64,000 nucleotides of DNA from Pseudomonadota bacterium (GTDB lineage: Bacteria; Pseudomonadota; Alphaproteobacteria; Caulobacterales; Caulobacteraceae). Position 1 is the first letter of the stretch, and each line of letters begins with the position of its first letter. A program made the position numbers and the translations under genes. The stretch covers positions 1 to 64,000 of the forward strand of contig JAEXZS010000045.1 of assembly GCA_023451375.1 (NCBI GenBank). The letters run 5' to 3'. Of the stretch, positions 1 to 8,264 are shown one piece after another. The notes beneath the pieces are model-generated. The model had not been told where the DNA came from, did no database searches, and was given only the letters and a program-made list of their open reading frames with translations.

Positions 1-124
1 ATCATGTTCGGTCGTCTGAAAGACTGGCGGCGCGTCGCCACCCGCTACGACCGATGCCCGAACGTCTTCCTGTCCGCCATAGCCCTCGCCGCTACCGTGC
101 TCTTCTGGCTATGAGTCCTGAGCC
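1..124 (+). mobile_element. 3' end of an IS5-family insertion sequence (transposase C-terminus)
   Basis: The first 37 codons in frame 1 end with TGA at 112-114 and include the stretches FGRLKDWRR and ATRYDRC, followed by a hydrophobic tail ending FWL. This is the characteristic C-terminal end of IS5-family (DDE) transposases. The catalytic core lies outside the window. The sequence just after the stop (gagtcctgagcc, 113-124) looks like the terminal inverted repeat, so the element probably ends near 124; the exact boundary and the target duplication cannot be fixed without the other end. Confidence 0.75.
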
Positions 125-174
125 TAGCCAGCAGTACTTATGACGACCTCGTACGAGCGGCGGCGGATAGGCGA

Positions 175-690
175 GTGCCACTTGAGACTGTGATCAACGA
201 TCTGCTGCTGGAGCGTGTCGGCCCTGAGCTAATCGCGCCCTCCCCTGACTGGCGCGCGATCCCTGCGTTGATCGGGACGATTTCCGTGCCGCTGACGGAT
301 GAACTGCTCTCCGAACTCACGACCCTAGCGGCCGAAGCAGGTCAGCAACTGTCTGTGGTTATCTACAACCTGCTCAATGGCGGCTTGCCTTTTACGCAGC
401 CCGCTCTCCCCTTAGGGTATCTTCGGACAGAGCCTGGTCGAGGGAGAGTGTTCGGGATGTACTTCGAAATTGCCGGTTTCCAATATGCGCTACTTCGTCA
501 TCTGGCCGGCGACCATCTCAGCGTCAGCCGCGTCATGGATGTTGCTTTCATATCGCTTGCGCGGCTTGCAGCAACCTCCGGGACTATGAACGGCCATGCG
601 ATCTCTGCAACTGCTCGCCAGTTCGCAGCGAAGGTGATGATGATCGAGAATAGGAGGCGTGCTCCAAGACGTCCCTCTTCTGTGATATAG
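175..690 (+). CDS. Hypothetical protein with RHH-like segments, probably 5'-truncated by the IS
   Basis: The listed start is a GTG, but the frame is open back to the transposase stop at 114. The codons from about 127 onward (reading SSTYDDLVRAAADRR) look like genuine coding sequence, so the native N-terminus was probably removed by the IS5-type insertion. Two segments, DDLVRAAADRR...VINDLLLERV and VPLTDELLSELTTLA...VIYNLL, resemble the strand-helix-helix pattern of ribbon-helix-helix proteins. I do not recognise the family. Whether anything is translated, from the internal GTG or from an IS-borne promoter, is unknown. Confidence 0.5.
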   Translation: MPLETVINDLLLERVGPELIAPSPDWRAIPALIGTISVPLTDELLSELTTLAAEAGQQLSVVIYNLLNGGLPFTQPALPLGYLRTEPGRGRVFGMYFEIAGFQYALLRHLAGDHLSVSRVMDVAFISLARLAATSGTMNGHAISATARQFAAKVMMIENRRRAPRRPSSVI

Positions 691-802
691 TACGGCGACG
701 TCCAATGAAAATGAACGGCTCAGCACGATCAACTTTCATGCGACCGATGAAAATGGTCACATCCGGCATCTATTATCTTTTCATACAATCGAGGGCGTCG
801 TC

Positions 803-994
803 ATGAAGATATGGTTGCCATTGTGGATCCTTAGGCGTTTGGCCCGGTCTAACCCATGGCTGCTTTCTCAAAGTGGTGAAGCGAAGCGCTCCCTAAGCAT
901 TCCCGTGCTGGGGCTGGGGACGTTGGAAGTGCGAGGAGCAATGTCCTTGTCCGAAAAACAAAGGCAACGACTCTTGAGCGAGCAGGACCGTTAG
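803..994 (+). CDS. Small hypothetical protein
   Basis: A 63-residue ORF starting MKIWLPLWILRR with a hydrophobic/basic start and a charged C-terminal third (SEKQRQRLLSEQDR). It follows the truncated gene on the same strand by about 110 bp and ends 70 bp before the convergent TIR gene. No family recognised. The start has no strong Shine-Dalgarno; it could be spurious or the remnant of a longer gene. Confidence 0.3.
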   Translation: MKIWLPLWILRRLARSNPWLLSQSGEAKRSLSIPVLGLGTLEVRGAMSLSEKQRQRLLSEQDR

Positions 995-1063
995 TCCCGT
1001 CGGTTGCGAAGGCGAGCGCTGGACCGTGTCATCCAGCGCCGCCATTGCCCGGAAGGTCGTGCC

Positions 1064-2965
1064 TCAGCTAGGTGCCGCGCCTCCCAGCGCCGCGAAGTTC
1101 GTCTCCCCAGTCGGCAGGACGGCGTAGCGGATCGTGAGTGAGTCGCTCGGCGCACCCCGGCTGTCATCGTCGATATGAACGACCTCCACGGCCGCGTAGA
1201 AGCCGTGAATGTTCTGGAGCACAGCGATCTCGCCGACCTTCACTGTCCGGCTGCGGGACGTGAAATCATAGGCCGATGCGTCCTCGATCTGGTCGATTGC
1301 GGTCGCACCTCTCGCTAGGGCGATGCCGTGAATGCCGGAGGGATCATTGTAGAGATGGATGGCGGCGTCGCTTGCCTTGGACCAGGCCGTCTCAAAGGTG
1401 CTTGTCCCTGAGCCGATGACATAGCGGCCGTTATAGGCTCCGTAGTCGAACGTAACCTCTCCCGACAGGGCGCTGGAGAATGGCGGTGGCACGTGGGACG
1501 CCTTCCCTGCAGTCGGAGCGACCCCAACCTTCTTCGCGATCTCGACGGCCAGCTGGGCAGGCGTGAACCGGTCGGCCATCAGATATTGCATCGTGTCGGT
1601 AATCCCAGGCACTTCGGCTTGATCGAAGCGGACGGGCAGGATGTATTCGCTGTCGGACTTGATCTGTCTGCTGATCGCGGCGCGGCGTTCCTGCCGGGTC
1701 CAAGCCTTGGTCACATAGGCCTGCGAGATAAACATCACCACATATTGGGTCGCGCTCGAGTAAATCCGGTGGAAGTGCTCCGCGCCATCAGTGCCCCATA
1801 GGCTGTTGGCTTCAAACTCGTCGTAGAAGACTGCGATGTGGCGCGCCGAGAGCGCCTTGGCGACGTCGCGCACATAGTCTCGCTGCTCGCCGGCGAAGGA
1901 CAGGGCAACCTGGTAGGGGCGCGCGTCGGCTACGGCCGAGGCTCCAGCGGGCGTAGCCGACGCTTGCGATGGCGGCGATGCAGGCGCAGCTGTGGCGGTG
2001 GGCGACGCCAAAACGGCGGCCGGCGGGAAGAGCGCCGCCGTCAGTGCTGCAGCCTGTTCGCTGATATCCTGGTCCGTCGTCCCGACCCATCGCCCCTTAT
2101 CATCTTGGGGGGGGAAGTTTACGCCGTCGCCGCGCAGAATGCGGTCCTTCTCAACCGCCTCGTGACGGACGGCGGCGGCGAAGCGCTTCAACAGGTCGGC
2201 GCATTGCGAGATCCCCTGGATCGCGACGCTGCGCTCATAACCCTTGGCAACCTCCTCGACCCACTGAAACTGGTTCAGAACCTCTTTGCGCAGCCCCCTG
2301 GAGATCGCGTCCCAATAGACATCGCGCGGGCTGCCCCAGAAGGCGATTCCGGCCAGACTGGACATGCGGCCGTCGAACAAATCGATCTCGACCGGCTCGT
2401 CGCCGCCGATGAGGTGCCATTTGAAGAACCACTCATTGTTGAACCAAGCCCGCCTTTCGCTGAGCCGTTGCTGCAGGCGCGTGGCCGTCGGTGTCATTGT
2501 CTCTCCCCTCGCCGTCCCGACCGTATCGAGGCCCACGTCATATTGCCGAAACCGGAAGGCGATTCTTTCATAGAGGCGCGCCATGCGTTGCTCGATCGCA
2601 CTAGCGGCGTCCTCGCTTCCGATCTCATCCAACAGCCCATCAATCCCGGCCACGCCGCGAAGTACTGCGGCGAGTTCACGCGTGCGAACCAAGGCCTGGT
2701 CTCGGCAGGCCGCTCCATCGACGTCTGTTGCCAACTGCATGTGGCGCAAGACCTCGAGGGTCTCGGCCAGGCCGCTTTCGAGCGCGGTTTCGACCAAGCT
2801 GGCCAACCCCGTCAATGTCGCGCCCGACGCCCTCAAGCCCTTCGCCGCATTAGCTGCGATCAAAGCCCGCGCCTCGCCCCGCACCGCTTCTCTCGCCGTG
2901 TCGCGGATAAAATAGAGCCGCGACAGAAAGTCGTTGATAGTCGGCATGGGCGAAGGCGACATCAT
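1064..2965 (-). CDS. TIR-domain protein, putative effector of the adjacent GTPase conflict operon
   Basis: A 633-residue protein. Residues 1-310 are a helical region of unknown family. Residues 312-349 form an Ala/Pro/Thr-rich linker. Residues about 351-480 are a TIR domain with the opening pattern YQVALSFAGEQRDYV and a FYDEFEANSLWG segment carrying the Glu expected at the NADase-type active site, followed by MFISQAYVTKAWTRQE. Residues about 500-620 form a C-terminal beta-rich domain (FDYGAYNGRYVIGSG) that I recall following TIR domains in other bacterial proteins. Bacterial TIR domains commonly degrade NAD+ on activation. It is the last gene of the minus-strand run after the GTPase genes, 55 bp from the 3021-3230 ORF, which suggests it is the killing arm. 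A second Met (residue 7) is an alternative start. Confidence 0.85.
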   Translation of the reverse strand: MMSPSPMPTINDFLSRLYFIRDTAREAVRGEARALIAANAAKGLRASGATLTGLASLVETALESGLAETLEVLRHMQLATDVDGAACRDQALVRTRELAAVLRGVAGIDGLLDEIGSEDAASAIEQRMARLYERIAFRFRQYDVGLDTVGTARGETMTPTATRLQQRLSERRAWFNNEWFFKWHLIGGDEPVEIDLFDGRMSSLAGIAFWGSPRDVYWDAISRGLRKEVLNQFQWVEEVAKGYERSVAIQGISQCADLLKRFAAAVRHEAVEKDRILRGDGVNFPPQDDKGRWVGTTDQDISEQAAALTAALFPPAAVLASPTATAAPASPPSQASATPAGASAVADARPYQVALSFAGEQRDYVRDVAKALSARHIAVFYDEFEANSLWGTDGAEHFHRIYSSATQYVVMFISQAYVTKAWTRQERRAAISRQIKSDSEYILPVRFDQAEVPGITDTMQYLMADRFTPAQLAVEIAKKVGVAPTAGKASHVPPPFSSALSGEVTFDYGAYNGRYVIGSGTSTFETAWSKASDAAIHLYNDPSGIHGIALARGATAIDQIEDASAYDFTSRSRTVKVGEIAVLQNIHGFYAAVEVVHIDDDSRGAPSDSLTIRYAVLPTGETNFAALGGAAPS

Positions 2966-3020
2966 TCTGCTTCTAGATGATCCCCTGCGAAACGCGAGGG
3001 TGGTTGACCGTCTGCCGCGC

Positions 3021-3230
3021 CTATTCGTGCTGAATGTAGAAGAGTTCGAGTAGGTCGATGATCAGATCGGAGGGATCCTCGCCGCGCTCCTTGATGGCGA
3101 GCATTTCTATGAGGTGCGCGGGCGTGATGAAAAGGATGACCGTCTTGTCTTCGCTGTAGATCGTGTTGCGTTTGATATGAGCCTGGGGCTCCGGTGCCTT
3201 GTTCGTGCAGAGCACGGCCAGTCGGCCCAT
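3021..3230 (-). CDS. Short orphan ORF resembling a protein C-terminus (possible gene remnant)
   Basis: A 69-residue frame beginning MGRLAVLCTNK and ending DLLELFYIQHE. The composition and pattern (KRNTIYSEDKTVILFITP, then EMLAIKERGEDPSDLI) look like the last strand-helix unit of a longer, possibly nuclease-fold, protein rather than a complete small protein. The frame is open upstream only to a TGA within the end of the GAP1-like gene. It is tightly packed between the GAP1-like and TIR genes, so it could be a decayed effector whose place the TIR gene took, or a real small operon member. Confidence 0.5.
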   Translation of the reverse strand: MGRLAVLCTNKAPEPQAHIKRNTIYSEDKTVILFITPAHLIEMLAIKERGEDPSDLIIDLLELFYIQHE

Positions 3231-3258
3231 TGGTTTCCTCAGATAGTTCCGGGTCTGC

Positions 3259-5292
3259 TCACTTCAGCTTTTGGGCGATATAGTCTGCTCGCACCCGTAG
3301 AGCTTTTTCATTTGCGTGCTTGAGGGTTCGACGGACGCGATCGAGGTATTTGCGTCCACGACCCGATCTGGCCGCCTCGTCGATCAAGGAGCCCGCAAGC
3401 ACCCCATCATCGGTCAGACGACCAAACACAGCTGGATCGAGGTCAAAATCGACGAAACGACCCACTACCGTCTCTCTCAGTCGGGAGCAGTCGTCCCAGT
3501 CGAGCCAGAAGCCGTAGCCTAGCCGTCCACGCGCGAACCTCGCCGCGTCGGACGAGAAGCGGCGTTCCTGGAACGCCGTGTAGACTTGGGTATAGGAGAA
3601 TTGCATCAACTCCGCTTGGGAGCGAGATTCGCGGCCGAGGGCGCGAGCGATCAGGTAGGCGGCGAGAAAATCCTGGTCGGTTCGGCTAAGGGTTCCCGAA
3701 GCGCTTCTCAACCCGATGAGCCAAGGATCGTCTCCGTAGGCGTTTGGCACGTCGTCCGGTTGGGAAAATGACGCGATAGCCCGGAGTGTCGACATCCGCT
3801 TCACCGTGCCGCTCGCAAGGACTGCAGCGATGCGGTTTCGATCGAGGCACAGAACTTCGATCCATGCGTACGCGGCGGGAGTAAAGGCGTCGCTTGCCTC
3901 GATAATGGGGGCCAGGTCGCCTATGGCGAGCCGAGGGATGAGTTTCATTGCGGGCCGCGCGCGGCCCGCAGCGAGAAGCGCGCGCGCCGCCGGCACTTCA
4001 AGGTCGTTCGGAATCAGGTCCGCGACCGCATCGTCGACCTCAGGGATGCGCCAGAAATCGGCCTCTTTCAACAGACTGGGGCGTCTGGAGGCCAGGCTTG
4101 CGGCGATATCGCCATGGCCTTTGAGTCCCGCCAGAATTTCATCGGCGTGAAGGTCTTCTAAAGCGTGGGCGGCGGCGTAACCCAATGCGCCACCGTCTTC
4201 CAGCGCGATAAAGAAGCGACGCGGCGAACGTCGCCACAGCGCAATGCCGAGTTGATCGCCAAGTTCGACCCTGTCCGCCTCATCGCTGGATTGCTCCAAG
4301 GCCTCGACAAGAAAATCGAAGACTTCATCGTCGATCTGTTCCGCAGACTTCCTCGCCTGACGTGCGACCAAGGTCCGAACAGAACGCGCCTGTGGCTTTC
4401 CATCGCCATCGAGAAGGCCAAGGGCGCGCACCGCGCCCGAAAGGTTCGGTGGGCTCTGGCCAAGGAGGCTCACATAGAGGTTGCAGAGCGGGATCATAGC
4501 ACGGCGGCCACCATCGACGTCGCCGCCGGTTCGCTTCAGGAATTCCCGAAGATTGGAGCCGTCGGTGGCGAGCAGATCTGCAACCAAGGGCTCTAACGCG
4601 GCCGAGAGGGCGTCTCCGGTGGCGACGAACGCGTTTGGGAACTTCGCCGAGAGATGCGGCCCGCGTTCCTGGGCAAGTTGCAGGTCGAGCGGAACGCCCT
4701 TCGCCGAACGATCCATCCCCGCCAATGTGCAGAACCCGAAGGTTCGGCGCAGTCGAGGCCATTGCTGCATCCAGATCGCGGTCAGAAGGCGTTCGTCGTC
4801 GCCGCCGGCGTCCGGCATCGCTTCGGCGACGATCTTGCGATCGGGGACAGAGTAAAGCGCGTCGATTAGGGTGCGGACACGGCTCAGGATCGGTGCGAAA
4901 GGCGTCACGGCCGAACGATCAATCGACACGGCCGTCGAATACTGGGCTTTCGCGCCCAACCCGACGGGTCGCGAGAACGCCTCCAATAGACCCGCGGCAG
5001 ACGTCATCTTGGCGAGGTCGGCGTTCGGTATGATGAGGGAGTGCGTCCAGACACATCCCGGGCGAGGCATCTCCGGCGCGGCCCAGGTCCGAGCGAGAAC
5101 GTACTGTCCGCTCTCTTCCAACGGATATCCCGTCAGATAACCGTCCGTCGTGGGCTTCACCCCCGGACCCGACAGATCGCTCATCACCAGCATGGCCCGC
5201 GCATCTCCGCTCTGCAGAGATACGGATCCGGAAATGAGACGATGGCCGTCGTTGTAGCCGTGGAGCGTCTGATGGACCGAGAGCGGCGTCAT
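3259..5292 (-). CDS. GAP1-like GTPase-associated protein of a TRAFAC GTPase conflict system
   Basis: About 677 residues from the preferred start. The frame opens at 5307, but an ATG at 5292-5290 overlaps the TGA of the upstream GTPase gene as ATGA, which is how the rest of this operon is joined. The N-terminus carries VHQTLHGYNDGHRLISGS, the hallmark I associate with the GAP1-N domain found beside paired TRAFAC GTPases in bacterial conflict operons. A conserved core follows (DLSGPG, GYPLEESGQYVLARTW, GCVWTHSLII) and then a long helical repeat-like C-terminal half. Inferred role: regulator or GTPase-activating partner of the two GTPases encoded just upstream, coupling phage sensing to the TIR effector. 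Confidence 0.75.
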   Translation of the reverse strand: MTPLSVHQTLHGYNDGHRLISGSVSLQSGDARAMLVMSDLSGPGVKPTTDGYLTGYPLEESGQYVLARTWAAPEMPRPGCVWTHSLIIPNADLAKMTSAAGLLEAFSRPVGLGAKAQYSTAVSIDRSAVTPFAPILSRVRTLIDALYSVPDRKIVAEAMPDAGGDDERLLTAIWMQQWPRLRRTFGFCTLAGMDRSAKGVPLDLQLAQERGPHLSAKFPNAFVATGDALSAALEPLVADLLATDGSNLREFLKRTGGDVDGGRRAMIPLCNLYVSLLGQSPPNLSGAVRALGLLDGDGKPQARSVRTLVARQARKSAEQIDDEVFDFLVEALEQSSDEADRVELGDQLGIALWRRSPRRFFIALEDGGALGYAAAHALEDLHADEILAGLKGHGDIAASLASRRPSLLKEADFWRIPEVDDAVADLIPNDLEVPAARALLAAGRARPAMKLIPRLAIGDLAPIIEASDAFTPAAYAWIEVLCLDRNRIAAVLASGTVKRMSTLRAIASFSQPDDVPNAYGDDPWLIGLRSASGTLSRTDQDFLAAYLIARALGRESRSQAELMQFSYTQVYTAFQERRFSSDAARFARGRLGYGFWLDWDDCSRLRETVVGRFVDFDLDPAVFGRLTDDGVLAGSLIDEAARSGRGRKYLDRVRRTLKHANEKALRVRADYIAQKLK

Positions 5293-6152
5293 CCCGCAAC
5301 AAGCCATTCCAATGGCTTCGTAATATCCGAACTGACCCCTTGTTCGTCCGCCACCTTGATGCGGTCCGACGGCCGCTCGAAGTCTCGCAGCTTGTCGGTT
5401 TCAGGGAAGCTCTGGTCCTTTTCAGGATCTTCATAGACGCCGCCTTGAGCGCTGAGACCCCAGACGCGCCAGGTCCACGGGTCGCGGGCGCTCGTCAAAT
5501 ATTGATGCAGAAGCGGCAATTTGCTCTCAAGAAGCGCCGCGGGCGTCAGCCCCTCGGCCTCGACCTTGTCCCACGCCGAGACGAGAATGGCGAGGCGTCG
5601 GCCGCCGACATATAGTCGGTCTGACATGAGCATCTGCAACAGGTCGACCACCCTGACCTGCGTGGGAGCAAGATCAGCGCTCCAATCGACGGGATCCGCA
5701 GTTGGTTTGGCCATGCCGATCTTCTTGGCCAAGGCAGCCTGATCGACCAGCCAAGCCGGCATGCGGATGGTATCGCCATTGATCAGGAGCGCCAGCGCCG
5801 GCGCGGAGAGCGTATCATCCATGCTGGGGTCGAGCTCGCGGCGCTCCCACATCCGGGCGAACTCCTCGCCGGGAAGATCGGGGAACGTCAGATCAACTTG
5901 GCGACCGGATGCGCTCTTAAGGCGCATGGTCACGTCCTTTGCCCCGCTCACCTGCGTGCGTTGCTGGATTTTCCCGGATCGCCAACGCTTGGCAAGCTGG
6001 TTCAGATGCTCGTAGTTCCCGATGCTCAGCCGGTCGAACGAAAGCGCGATTGACGCCCCTGGCTCGCGCACCATGTGCCACAGGGCGGCAAGGAGGGTCG
6101 TTTTGCCAGAACCCGGCAGGCCGATGATTGAAACATGGACCTCGTCGCTCAC
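5289..6152 (-). CDS. TRAFAC-type P-loop GTPase (first of a double-GTPase pair)
   Basis: A 287-residue protein with Walker A GLPGSGKT at residues 11-18 and a Walker B/G3-like segment (LTFPDLPGEEF) around residues 88-98. A later SAWDKVE segment sits where the G4 base-recognition motif is expected. The compact single-domain P-loop fold and the pairing with a second GTPase match the DO-GTPase1 families described computationally in NTP-dependent conflict systems. It starts by a 4-bp ATGA overlap with the preceding GTPase gene and ends by another with the GAP1-like gene, so translation is probably coupled. No membrane segment is visible. Confidence 0.8.
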   Translation of the reverse strand: MSDEVHVSIIGLPGSGKTTLLAALWHMVREPGASIALSFDRLSIGNYEHLNQLAKRWRSGKIQQRTQVSGAKDVTMRLKSASGRQVDLTFPDLPGEEFARMWERRELDPSMDDTLSAPALALLINGDTIRMPAWLVDQAALAKKIGMAKPTADPVDWSADLAPTQVRVVDLLQMLMSDRLYVGGRRLAILVSAWDKVEAEGLTPAALLESKLPLLHQYLTSARDPWTWRVWGLSAQGGVYEDPEKDQSFPETDKLRDFERPSDRIKVADEQGVSSDITKPLEWLVAG

Positions 6153-7171
6153 TGCTCCGGCCCTTTCTCGGTCAAGACGTCGATCATCCGGTCAAACACC
6201 GCCTGGGGCTGATCTTGTAGCGGTCGGACGACACCGGCTTGCAGCCAAAAGTGCAAAAGTTCGACCAGCCCCTCCCCTCTTTCGACATGTTCGATGTCCT
6301 TTGGCGAAGCGGCGACTACAAACTTGCGAACCTCGCCCAGATGGTCGGCGTGAGCTGCGGTGATTGAGGCGACCAGCCCGTCGAAGTCCTGCTCGGCCCG
6401 CTGGGCATGTGGCGAAGCCACAACGGCATCCTTCTTGGTGAGGACGATCGCCAGCTGGCAGCCTTTCCGGATCGCCTGGGCCTCAATAAGGGCGTCTACG
6501 ATTTGCGGCGTCGCCGCGCGCGCCTCATGCCGCAGGCCTGAGTCTACCAGATGCTCACCGTTGACGAGCAGTGTGATGCAGTCCGCCCGCCGGATTTCAA
6601 AGAATGCGGCCGCCTGAGAAATTTCATCCGTCGTCGCCAAATAGTCTTCGCCCGACCGGTCTCCGATCAAGAGGGAGACGAGCCCCGCGCCCTTCTGGCG
6701 GTAGTCCAGATGAAAGAAGGTTGCGTCGACGCCTCGGCTTGTTCGCTCGGTGTGCGGCCCTGCACGTCGAGATGCCATACGCGCGAGGTGACAGACCTTC
6801 TCGAAGGCGACCAATGTCGAAGACCCGGCGAAAGTCAGTCCCGGGACCGGCTTTTCCTGCATGAGTTCATAGACGCCGGCGATGAGGCTTGTCTTGCCAG
6901 AATCGTTCGGCCCGATCAGCCCAACGACCCGCGAGACGAGCCGTCGCTGCAGGTCGGAAGCCGCCGGCCGGTCGAGGGATTCTCCGGGCGACAAGAGGAT
7001 TGCCGGCGCCTGGACTTGGGAGACTCTCTCCGGTTCCTCGCTCTCCGGAATGTCGTCGATCGAGAAATGCGTGACATGTGGACATTCCTCGAACTCGAAG
7101 CCTTCCACGCATTTCCCGTCGACATCCAGGTTGCAGTCCGGGTTCCTGCAGCTCAGCGATTGCGTCGCCAT
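6149..7171 (-). CDS. TRAFAC-type GTPase with N-terminal zinc-binding cluster
   Basis: A 340-residue protein. Cysteines at 8, 13, 21 and 30, plus a histidine at 32, form a small zinc-ribbon-like cluster. The GTPase domain has Walker A GPNDSGKT at 87-94, a G3-like DRSGEDY segment, and LTKKDAV fitting the NKxD/TKxD G4 motif. This matches the second member of the double-GTPase pairs (DO-GTPase2) that accompany GASH and GAP1 proteins. The gene begins 4 bp after the GASH-like gene stops and overlaps the next GTPase gene by 4 bp. The zinc cluster may mediate contact with nucleic acid or a partner; that is inference. Confidence 0.8.
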   Translation of the reverse strand: MATQSLSCRNPDCNLDVDGKCVEGFEFEECPHVTHFSIDDIPESEEPERVSQVQAPAILLSPGESLDRPAASDLQRRLVSRVVGLIGPNDSGKTSLIAGVYELMQEKPVPGLTFAGSSTLVAFEKVCHLARMASRRAGPHTERTSRGVDATFFHLDYRQKGAGLVSLLIGDRSGEDYLATTDEISQAAAFFEIRRADCITLLVNGEHLVDSGLRHEARAATPQIVDALIEAQAIRKGCQLAIVLTKKDAVVASPHAQRAEQDFDGLVASITAAHADHLGEVRKFVVAASPKDIEHVERGEGLVELLHFWLQAGVVRPLQDQPQAVFDRMIDVLTEKGPEQ

Positions 7172-7175
7172 GGTT

Positions 7176-8264
7176 TCAGGCGCCGACGAACAGGAACAGG
7201 TGCTCGCGATAGAAGAGCTGCGCCAGTTCGATCGCCGGCAGCGAAGCGTCCTCCGACAGGCCTGTCATGGAGCTCCACACAGCTGGCCAGGCCAAATCCG
7301 AGCCGATCTCGACCCGCCTCTCCACCGCAAAATGCAGGGGCGTCGTGACCGGCGAGATACACTGCGGTTTCGACCAGGTCTCGCTCAGGTCCAGTTCCAC
7401 GGCGTTGACCGCCTCGACGACCTTCACCTCGTCTTGGCCGAGACCCGCCCGCGCGAATAGGGCGGCTACTGACGCGGGTCCCGGCGACACCATTGTGAGT
7501 TCAGCGAGTTCTTTGCTCAGCACTAGGGGCTTGAGGGCGGGATCGAGGTCTGTGAACGGCGCGCCGACGATGCGGCAATGGCCGCCGATGAGCCACCAGA
7601 GCATCTGAAGTTCCTCGTCGCCCAAGGCGATCTGACGCGCCAGAAGTTCAGCGACGCGGTTCTGGCCATCCACGACGCCTTGAATGGCCGTTTGCGCAGC
7701 ATCGCGGAGGCCATGGAGCTCCTCGACCGAATGTTCCGCCGTTACATCGTCTTCAAGCTCGAAGTCGATCTTCGGCGTGACGATCTTGAATGCTTTAGAG
7801 TCCGCCCGGGCGTGCTGTCGCTTCGAAAGGTCGAGCAGGGCCTGTGACGCCAGGCCGCGAAGATCCATCGGCAGGTCGGCGGTGCGCTGACCGACGAATG
7901 AGGCGTTGAGGACGGCGATCGGAGCGTCTGGCAATGTCGCGAACAAACGTTTGAGGACCATTGCGGACAAAACCTGCAGTTCCCGCCGCGATGTCTGGGG
8001 ATTCATGGGGCCGCCGCCGCCCGCGATCGTCGTCAGGATCGACAGGTGTTTTTCAGCTAGATTTTCGTTCTTGCTGCCCTGCGGCGGAGCAGACGTTTCA
8101 AACGCGTAGCGCACCAGGACTTCCGCGGTTTGATAGCCCGCCCCCGCGCACGTATCGACGACGCCCTTCCACCGCTGGGTCCGGACCGGCCCCTCTTCCA
8201 TGAAGGTTTCGGCGTACACGCGAGCGAAGTCGGCATCCATTTCGGGCGTCTTGGCCATTGTCAC
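7176..8264 (-). CDS. GASH-like all-helical GTPase-associated protein
   Basis: A 362-residue protein predicted mostly helical, with no catalytic motif that I can see. Its position between a phosphoesterase and two TRAFAC GTPases, its length, and a C-terminal segment such as PAIELAQLFYREHLF fit the GASH family (GTPase-associated system helical) named in surveys of bacterial conflict systems. The assignment rests mainly on context. It starts MTMAKTPEMDADF with ATGA overlap onto the phosphoesterase stop. Likely role: scaffold or sensor that joins the GTPases. Confidence 0.6.
   Translation of the reverse strand: MTMAKTPEMDADFARVYAETFMEEGPVRTQRWKGVVDTCAGAGYQTAEVLVRYAFETSAPPQGSKNENLAEKHLSILTTIAGGGGPMNPQTSRRELQVLSAMVLKRLFATLPDAPIAVLNASFVGQRTADLPMDLRGLASQALLDLSKRQHARADSKAFKIVTPKIDFELEDDVTAEHSVEELHGLRDAAQTAIQGVVDGQNRVAELLARQIALGDEELQMLWWLIGGHCRIVGAPFTDLDPALKPLVLSKELAELTMVSPGPASVAALFARAGLGQDEVKVVEAVNAVELDLSETWSKPQCISPVTTPLHFAVERRVEIGSDLAWPAVWSSMTGLSEDASLPAIELAQLFYREHLFLFVGA

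Noticed and set aside
1838..2980. 380-codon plus-strand ORF
   Set aside because: Antisense shadow of the TIR gene; no homology-like motifs and Arg/Gly-rich product.
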